The translations under genes and the position numbers were made by a program. From NCBI GenBank assembly GCA_003991915.1, contig RQTK01000540.1, positions 215,965 through 279,964 of the forward strand: 64,000 nt of DNA. Direction: 5' to 3'. This document shows, piece after piece, positions 57,150 through 64,000 of this stretch. The DNA comes from Elysia chlorotica. Taxonomy: Eukaryota; Mollusca; Gastropoda; Plakobranchidae. Within the stretch, counting starts at the first letter, position 1. Each line of letters begins with the position of its first letter. The notes beneath the pieces were generated by a model. It made no database searches. It saw only the letters and a list, made by a program, of their open reading frames with translations, and was not told the origin of the DNA.

Positions 57150-60100
57150 GGGACGTTAGAAGCTTTATTATGATTTCTTCACATTCTAAATTTAGTTATA
57201 AGTTTATACATCTTTTTCCCCCCTCAGCTTCAGGTTCCCTTGCACTGCAACTTGGAGTTGCTGGGGCAGTCATTTTCTTACTGCTCTTTTTGCTAGCCAT
57301 CTACTGCAGTTGCAGGTAATTCAAACCTTTGGAATTTATAGTTGAGGGAGCAATCATTTTAATTTGTTTGTTTTTTGGCTATTTTTAGTTATCTGTATTA
57401 TAAGCAGGTAATTCCAATCTTATGAGATGAGAGTTGCTGCAACAGTCATTTTACTGCTTTTTTGCTAGTCATCTACTTTATTGTGCAGATAATTCAAATC
57501 TTTCATCGTAATTGTAATAATGCTATTTATTTAATGTTCTTACACGTTTGCATATTGCGTATTTTTTAGTTATTTCTGCTTTTTTTCATGTCACAACTTT
57601 TTTTTTTAATTTGACTTCCCAAGGACTTAGAATTGTTTGTTGTTGTTTTTTTTCTTCTTTTTTCTCTTTTTTTTTTTTTTTTTGGCAGTCATCTGCTTTA
57701 TGTGGATCTAATTCAGATTTTTTAAAAGAAATTAGAGTTGCTGGATCAGTCATTATACTGCTTTTTTTTTTATAGTCATCTACTTTATGTGCAGGCCATT
57801 GTGATCACAATAACAGATGGATAAGTGCTATTTTTTATGCTTTTACAACTTTTCCTATCGCGTATTTTTTACCTTTATTTCTTTTCTTTTTTTTTTTTAA
57901 TTCACTTATATAAAATCCTTTAAATACATCCGAATTTTTACTTGCAATTTTTTTAAAATTATTTCACTATTTTTAGTTAAAGCAGCATTTCCAAAAATAG
58001 TCATTTATATAATCATATAAGCTACCATTTAAATACACCATCATTTCAAACTTAACTATATTATTTTTAAAATTGGACATCAGAAAATTAATGGAGCTCT
58101 ATTTTTCCGACAAGCGATAGCTTAGCGTTTAGCTTTTGTTTAATCAATGTTTTTGTCAACGTTTCATTGGAATCGAAGTCAATGAATTCCTCATGATCCC
58201 TGAAAAACTTTGCTTCTTACACTTTAGCCTATTAATCAATGATCAAATTCGTCTTTATACAATCGGTGAACATTTAGGGATAGCAGTGAATATTAATAAG
58301 TCATATTTAAAAAAAAAATACTCCTTGGGTAGATTGCACAAACATGACGTAGCTTACGTCTCGTCGTAAGCCTTCTTATTCTCAAATGTTACGTCGAGAC
58401 GTATACTACGCCTTGTTTGTGCATTCTACCCCTAGTATAATTATGTGTTACTATCAATCATAAACCATATGGTACCCCCTCCCCCCTTTTCCCCTTTTTT
58501 ATCTTTTAAGAATACACATGTATTTTTGTTTCTTTAACTGAATATCTCTTTTTTTTCTGTGACCACAGGAGAAGAAGAAAGCGTAAAAAGAAGACTCCCC
58601 CAGAATTACCCCATCCTTATGTGTCATCAACCGGGAGGCACAATGCAGAGCCTCGTGTTATCTTCATGCCCGCCCGTGGCTCCTCAGGCGGACAAGTTCA
58701 GTGCGTGGTTTACAAGCCCTTGCCCGGAGAAGCTCTCGTACCGTCCCGCAAGCAAAGTTCACAGGTTATATCTCCAGCATCTCCTGTCTCTGATAAAGAC
58801 TTTGAGATACGATCCGACAACACCAACAGTTCCGCATCTGCAATGCCACATGATGTACAGAGTATCTATGGCAATGGTGAGGTCGTGAGGGAGTCTCGAA
58901 CTTCCACGATGAAAAACGAAGATGTGAACAATGACCAGTCACGAGAATCCTTATACGTGAGACCCAGCAGTTGGCTCACGACTGATGTCAGCGGCCAATG
59001 CGAGGAGGAAAATACCCAAGGTTGCAACATCAACAGAAGTAGATTGGATTCCCAGAAATACCTTCTTCCTGAGTTGGTACTGCAGCTCCCTAAAGACGCG
59101 CGGAAAGCGAGCGGGGGTTCTCTTGGTGGAAACGTCACCGCTGGATCCCTACACGACAATGGATTCAACTTAAAATGGAAGGCACGGGCGCCCATCATTC
59201 ATACTGCCGATGAACCTAACAGAAAAAGCTCTGTCTATGTTTGTATGGACTCTGGCAGTTCACCGACCAGTCATTCAAGAAACAATGATCCTATAAAGAG
59301 CAACAAAGATGGGAACTCTTCATCAGGCCCATTTAACTCTCTGCCACCACCATGCAAAATAAAGAGCAACAATGTAGGCTATATCAATGTTCGAGAACCC
59401 CCTTCCTCAGAGCCAGGAATCTACGAAGCTCCCTCTTCTTTAGAATTGCCGGTTGCTTATGAAAACGCACGGGAGATTTTTAGGAGCTCAGTGTCTCCAC
59501 TGAAAGCTGGAGACGACCGCAACGAACCTGACACCTACAGAATATTTATATCCCCTGACCAAAGAACGGGAAATTCAAACGAACGAGACGCTAATGTGCC
59601 CTCTGAACATACAGTTACTGAGAATGACGCTGCACAATCAGAGAGAGGTACTGGCGATTCTAAGAGCATGTCGAATAGCAAAAAAACAGATCAAACATCA
59701 GAGAGAAACTCCGCGGCGCTGAGCTACGTGAATGTGTCTAGTTTCCACAAAGAGTCACCAGAAAACAAAGTGAATCCGACGCTTGTCGACCAACAAGAAA
59801 ACCCTGGAAAAGAGATAGTACCTGAAGCCAAGACCAATGGAGATCAAATAATTGAAGCAAAATCTGGAAAAGAGAAAAACCTTGGTCAATCGAACCCCCC
59901 ACCCATATCTAAAAAGCCAAAAAAGCTCACAAAATCAAAAACTTCAAGTTATGAGCAAAACGACAATAAACCTAAAGCGAATACTTTAAATGTTCCCAAG
60001 CATGGTGGGAGGTCTTCGCTTATGCAAAAGGCCAAACACCGTTTGAGCAAGACCTTGGGCAGCTCTAACAATCACAAACCAGATACCAATCAAGATATCA

Positions 60101-60450
60101 ACAAGGATCCTATGTTAGATAAAAGAACTGACTCGTCCCAAAGCCATAGCCAAACGATCACGCCCGAAATTGGAGATTCCAAGGCTCAGATTTCTGAACC
60201 TATTGAGTACCAGAATCTCCTGCCTTCAACCTCGGCAAAGACTACTGATAATGATAAAAATCTAGTGAAAGTGGAGGAAGTGAATTCTAATGCTTCAAGA
60301 GAAAGTGTTGGCGTAAATGAGAAAGAGAACTCCGCTAGCAAAACCAAACAAGCGCCAGCAACAAAAGGACAGAACCGAAAAAGCGGTTCAGGTTTACGAG
60401 GGATGCTCGATCTGTCAGAACTGAAATCAAAGTTAAAAAGGCCACACTAA
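55637..60450 (+). CDS. Single-pass membrane protein with ITIM-like and YxN tyrosine motifs, 737 aa
   Basis: Putative signalling receptor or adaptor, family not recognised. Exons 55637-55880 (the exon itself starts at 55622), 57228-57315 and 58569-60450 join in phases 1 and 2. Residues 1-81 (from the ATG at 55637) are Thr/Pro-rich with N-glycosylation sequons (NST, NTT). Residues about 86-107 form the membrane segment (GVAGAVIFLLLFLLAIY), followed by the basic stop-transfer RRRRKRKKK. The tail of about 627 residues is Ser/Asn/Lys-rich and disordered-looking, with VVYKPL (Tyr159), SIYGNG (211), SVYVCM (334), VGYINV (382), VAYENA (408), LSYVNV (497) and IEYQNL (658). Four fit the ITIM pattern and five fit the Grb2 YxN pattern. 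No signal peptide is seen and the first exon has a good acceptor, so upstream exons encoding the true ectodomain may exist. Known: SH2 domains bind such motifs. Inferred: tyrosine-kinase signalling. Confidence 0.8.
55990..56160 (+). mobile_element. Diverged tRNA-derived SINE
   Basis: CATAGGCTTCTTATGCAGGAG and GGTTCACGGTTCGAGTCC (B-box-like), then ACTGTCAGTATAATGAC and GACGTTGAATTACA. Lies in the first intron of the receptor gene. Confidence 0.65.
56411..56525. mobile_element. Foldback MITE-like element
   Basis: GACCATAAGTACAACGACG at the left and CGACGTTGTACTTACGACC at the right are inverted repeats. Same family as 53646. Confidence 0.75.
56618..56695. repeat. (ATT)n microsatellite
   Basis: About 78 bp of ATT. 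A related (AAT)n tract lies at 57104-57143. Confidence 0.96.
57228..57315 (+). CDS. Tyr-motif receptor, transmembrane exon
   Basis: Acceptor CCCCCCTCAG. 88 bp coding A-SGSLALQLGVAGAVIF and LLLFLLAIYCSC-R with split codons at both ends. Donor GCAG|GTAATT. Confidence 0.9.
57430..57800 (+). pseudogene. Decayed tandem copies of the transmembrane exon
   Basis: Copy at about 57430-57500 (GAGTTGCTGCAACAGTCATT, GCTAGTCATCTACTTTA, donor mutated to ATAATT), a partial copy at about 57684-57715, and a copy at about 57733-57796 (GAGTTGCTGGATCAGTCATT, AGTCATCTACTTTATGTGCAG then GCC). Frames and donors are damaged. Confidence 0.85.
57801..58325. other. Intron of the receptor gene, nothing recognised
   Basis: AT-rich and T-rich, no exon-like signal. 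Confidence 0.45.
58327..58431. mobile_element. Foldback MITE-like element, near-palindromic
   Basis: GGGTAGATTGCACAAACATG at the left pairs with TGTTTGTGCATTCTACCC at the right. The inverted arms run about 43 bp each with a short loop. Located about 140 bp upstream of the tail exon. Confidence 0.85.
58569..60450 (+). CDS. Tyr-motif receptor, cytoplasmic-tail exon (1882 bp)
   Basis: Acceptor TGTGACCACAG. Completes Arg111 (AG|G), then RRRKRKKKTPPELPHPY and a single uninterrupted frame to TAA at 60448-60450. The codon use is richer in GC than the flanks. Also carries proline runs (LPPPCK, NPPPISKKPKK) that could bind SH3 domains. The C-terminus is LKSKLKRPH. Confidence 0.93.
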
Positions 60451-60569
60451 CCTATTACACAATGCTCAAAGCTTGGTTAGAGAGGTTTAGTGAACTGAAA
60501 TGCTGATTAGTACCACAAACTTTCGTTCTCACCATTAAAAAGCATGTACAGAACGGTAAAGGATTACAC

Positions 60570-60690
60570 AATCGGCGTCCTTAGGCTTAGAGTTTACCGA
60601 TTGCTCATTAGCTCCATCAGTCTGGGGTAGAGCTATGATTGAACGCCGACTAAGACTCCCTTACCTATCGTCTCAGATGTGGCTTTGAGT
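60570..60690 (+). repeat. Dispersed repeat copy
   Basis: TTGCTCATTAGCTCC, GTAGAGCTATGATTGAACGCC and CCCTTACCTATCGTCTC match the block at 53.98 and 54.36 kb and, reversed, at 52.24 kb. Confidence 0.65.
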
Positions 60691-60821
60691 CCCGCAGTCA
60701 CAATGCCTCTAATATCTGCTTTTATTAACTGGAGCAGCATTAGATTTAGCTCTGATAGTTACTACCAGTCCCAGTAGCATTATTTGGTAGCAATGAACAT
60801 TTACTATCGTAACGATTATCA

Positions 60822-60849
60822 TCATCATCATCATCCCACAAAAATCACC

Positions 60850-60911
<62 letters not shown>

Positions 60912-60930
60912 TATCATCATCATCATTATT
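60822..60930. repeat. (ATC)n/(ACC)n microsatellite
   Basis: ATC units with an ACC block at 60848-60866. Confidence 0.95.
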
Positions 60931-61415
60931 TGTTTTCATAATGACTAATTTTGTGATCAACGTTATCGTCATTGCTGTTAAAAATAATAAATACTATCAA
61001 CAATACTATATTGCTATCAGAGCGTAGCACTCGTGTAACTTTGGAATAGTTTTGTTAAATGAGGTAGCACAAAGTTGCGTGTATATTATTGTAAATACGT
61101 AAATTGGACTTCATGCAAAAATCTTTTTTTAAACTTAATACATTATAATTATGTTTGTATAACGATTTTTATTGTACATCATCTGTCTTTACTTCCCTAG
61201 TGTAATAACACAATGCATTAATTTTTGTTCTTTTTGAACATGTCTGGATAAGAATCGTCTTTGAATAATTAGTTGGGTTGTTTTTTAAAGAGAATGTCCC
61301 AAGGTTATTAAATGATGGTTTGGTGCAAACAGCCTGGCTGATTCAAGTGGGTCTGTTTTCGAGTGGTTCTTTATGTATGACTCAGCTTACTTGTTTTATC
61401 AATGTGCACTGTTGG
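60931..61415. other. Downstream of the receptor gene, nothing recognised
   Basis: AT-rich; may include part of the 3' UTR of the receptor gene, whose end I cannot place. Confidence 0.4.
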
Positions 61416-61417
61416 GT

Positions 61418-61625
61418 TAAGACTATAAGAGGTAGAGCACTGGGCTTCTATTCGGGAGGTCCTCGGTTCAATCCCACAGTGTGCAAAAATAACTGGGCTT
61501 CTATTCCGGAGGTCCTCGGTTCAATCCCACGGTGTGCAAAAATATAATCATCGGATTTCACCACTGACTGAAGGTTAGGTCTGTGTCAGCATAATGTGAT
61601 CAATTGAGACAAAAGTGTAAGTATC
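61418..61625 (+). mobile_element. tRNA-like SINE head, internally duplicated
   Basis: AGAGGTAGAGCACTGGGCTT and GGTCCTCGGTTCAATCCCAC resemble A and B boxes. The 54-bp block CTGGGCTTCTATTC...GTGTGCAAAAATA occurs twice. GTGTCAGCATAATGTGATC of the SINE body follows. Confidence 0.7.
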
Positions 61626-61949
61626 ACCTCTATGGGTTGTAAGTTTCATTTTTTATATTTAGGAAAGAATAACATTTAATAAACAAGTTAAAAATCTTAA
61701 ATAGACCATGACCCAAACTTTAAAAAATTGTACCTCAATTGCTTTTAATGCTAGAGAAGATTTTTTTCAAAACTGTTTAAATTTTGACAAACTACGAGGA
61801 AAGAAATGAGGGGAAAAAAACTGTTCTAAAAATAAACCCATATGTGATATCCTACTTCTTTTAACTGGGTTCAAATCAAATTTGGTTTTATTTTCAAAAC
61901 CAACTTTTAGGTGTATATGTTTATATGTATATTAATAAGTTTAGTATAG

Positions 61950-62290
61950 TTTAGCTTGAGCCTCTTGATTCCACAGCGACTCACCTCTACCGAACTCGGC
62001 TCTGACTAGTCTCTTTTCAGCTCAGGCCATGTGGTACCTGCCTTTTTTATCTCGGCATGGGTGCTTTGACGCGAAGTCTGCTTTCCTTTAATTTTCCTTG
62101 GGGATTCCACTCCAGGGCTTGCCTTGTGATGTTGGATAAATGTTTTCGAAGTGTGTTGCATACCCAGTCCCATTTGTTCTTTCTGATCTCAGTCTCAATT
62201 TTGGTTTGGTTTGCTTTCCTCTGTCCCACAGTTCTTCGTTTCAGAAAACATTAGGCCAACTAACGTTAAGGATGTTTCTAAGGCATCTGT
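61950..62290 (-). mobile_element. LINE fragment, C-terminus of a reverse-transcriptase ORF
   Basis: On the minus strand EIRKNKWDWVCNTLRKHL and ITRQALEWNPQGKLKESR match the same ORF2 C-terminal pattern as the fragment at 46.2 kb. 5' truncated. Confidence 0.78.
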
Positions 62291-62299
62291 TGCTGAATG

Positions 62300-64000
62300 T
62301 TTGTAGTTTTATATTGATAATGATACATCCATTTCTTGCAAATAAATATTGAATGATGTAGCACATGTTTTAAAAATTTGTGTGAGTTCACACTTTTATT
62401 ACTCGAATTTTACAAGTTGATATCACATGCTCTTCTTAAAAGACAAAACTACTGCTTTTTCATAGAGGGAATAAATGAGGATCAAGATCACAACTTATTC
62501 ACTGACAAGCTGATTTTTTATACCTAAAATTGGGCAATCTTTCACACTAAAGCACTTTGATGGGAGGTGAAAACGAAATGTTTAAATATAGAGTAATTGA
62601 CGTTCAGAAGAAGCTATTGGCAAAATTTATTTGCGTTTATTATTGATCAAGTTTGTGTACTTATAAAAATATGCACACATTATATAAATATAAAAAAATA
62701 TATACATTCATTGTCCAAAATCACGGTATAAATATTTTTATAAAAATAGCTACAGTCAATAACTTGTCGAGGTTAAAAAAAATTTCAAATAAAACAAAAA
62801 AAGAAAAAATATGTAAATATATGTACAAATAATTATATGTTGTCATTTGAGATGAATGATGAGAAAAGAAATACTGAATTTTTACCAGAGATTAACTTAA
62901 AAAGTTCATTGAAATGCCAATGAATAATAAAAGTTTGGTTTCCCTTGTTCTGATTGTTCTTGCTTTTTTTTTCTTAAACACTCATTTATTTTTAAAAATT
63001 GATATCCCACTAATATTATGTATCTGTTTAAACAGTTCAAGTACTCTTTTAAAAAAAGACAATTTACTGTTTAGAAAAGTAAAAATATTGTACATGTATT
63101 TTTTTCTCTGTAGTTTTATGTATGGTTGTAAAAATTGTTAAGTAAGCCTCAACTTTGAGATTTCATTTTCATTATTTTGTTCTTTTATTCAACTACTAGC
63201 TTAATTCATGAGAACCTGGTTCAGTAAGATTGTCACGTCAGTCACAACAAAAACAAATATTAATAAACTGTCCAAGAGACTTGTTTCATTTTCGTCCCAT
63301 CTGTCGACTGAAAGCGCTCCTCAAGGGCTATTCTTGACATCTCTGAAGAAAAAAAAATCAGTTTGTGTGTCAATTTTCATCCAGCATTGCTTTTACACAA
63401 AGTTATTAAAGTGCTTTATTCATGTGAGGGTTCACCTTTCTATAATTATTTTTCTGTTTGTATAAATGATTTAATATAGTACCAATAGAGATCTAGGTAT
63501 ATCAATGTTGAACTTGTTCGAAGATGTACAATAAAACTATACAGGCATTCACCATCTGCTTTTTTTTTTTAATTCTTATATAATACATACCTATCCTGCT
63601 GCAAGTACCAAGGTCTAAAGTTGCTTTGGCATTTTTTCAAAAAATACATGTACGTCTAATTTTCATAGGTGACAGTAAGCAAAACTATCCCTCTCCCCTA
63701 AAAAAGAATCACACAAACGGCTAGCTATTATACATATCATTGAGCATTTTATGAATTATCTCTTTAGAATGAACTACTTTTCTTCTCTTTTCACATTTTA
63801 AGAAACGAAAAAAACACGTCCCAATTGCTTTCTACAATTTTCACTTCATTCTTGTTCTTTCGAATACACTATTTGGAAATATGTAGACTTAAATATGGAT
63901 TAAGAGCCCAAAAAATCCTTCAAAGTGTGGTTGTTAGCTGACTTAAAAAAATATAGCATGATTTCTTTTAAAAACAACAACATTAAAACATAATAAATAA
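62300..64000. other. Intergenic, nothing recognised
   Basis: AT-rich DNA to the right edge with no exon, mobile element or long repeat recognised. Confidence 0.45.

Noticed and set aside
58866-59198. Minus-strand 110-codon frame
   Set aside because: Shadow of the receptor tail exon.
61430-61545. Possible tRNA gene pair
   Set aside because: A- and B-box-like words are present, but no acceptor or anticodon stem pairs convincingly and SINE body sequence follows. Treated as a SINE head with an internal duplication.

Overview
The window is animal nuclear DNA: AT-rich, intron-rich and full of microsatellites. The mix of a tRNA-derived SINE, foldback elements, long CT, GACA and CTAT tracts and many local tandem duplications suggests a mollusc, probably a gastropod. 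That assignment is inference; no species can be named. Most long open frames here are microsatellite translations, not genes. The real genes were found by assembling short exons with matching splice phases and recognisable protein families.

Layout. (1) About 0.55-4.7 kb, plus strand: three exons of a cadherin/protocadherin-like ectodomain whose 5' part lies outside the window and which stops abruptly. (2) About 14.0-16.9 kb, plus strand: a complete two-coding-exon gene for a single-pass LRR-Ig cell-surface protein. (3) About 35.5-20.7 kb, minus strand: a complete ten-coding-exon gene for a DUF21-CBS membrane protein of the plant/yeast (Mam3) type, related to CNNM metal transporters, with two possible C-termini. 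(4) About 48.5-37.9 kb, minus strand: a complete eleven-exon gene for a fold-type III PLP enzyme of the D-threonine aldolase / D-serine dehydratase family (386 aa), with one GC-AG intron and one intron that looks U12-type. (5) About 55.6-60.5 kb, plus strand: a single-pass membrane protein with a short Thr/Pro-rich outer stalk and a tail of about 627 residues carrying several ITIM-like and Grb2-type YxN tyrosine motifs.

Between the genes lie SINE copies (two with clean target-site duplications), two LINE reverse-transcriptase C-terminal fragments, foldback MITE-like elements, a TIR element of about 390 bp, tandem duplications and microsatellites. The most unusual theme is local duplication of exon ends together with their splice donors. 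It is seen in the DUF21 gene (71-bp units, five intronic copies plus a variant), in the aldolase-like gene (59 bp, two copies) and, as whole decayed exons, after the transmembrane exon of the tyrosine-motif receptor. The five genes do not form a pathway. Three encode cell-surface proteins, one an ion-transport-type membrane protein and one a metabolic enzyme.
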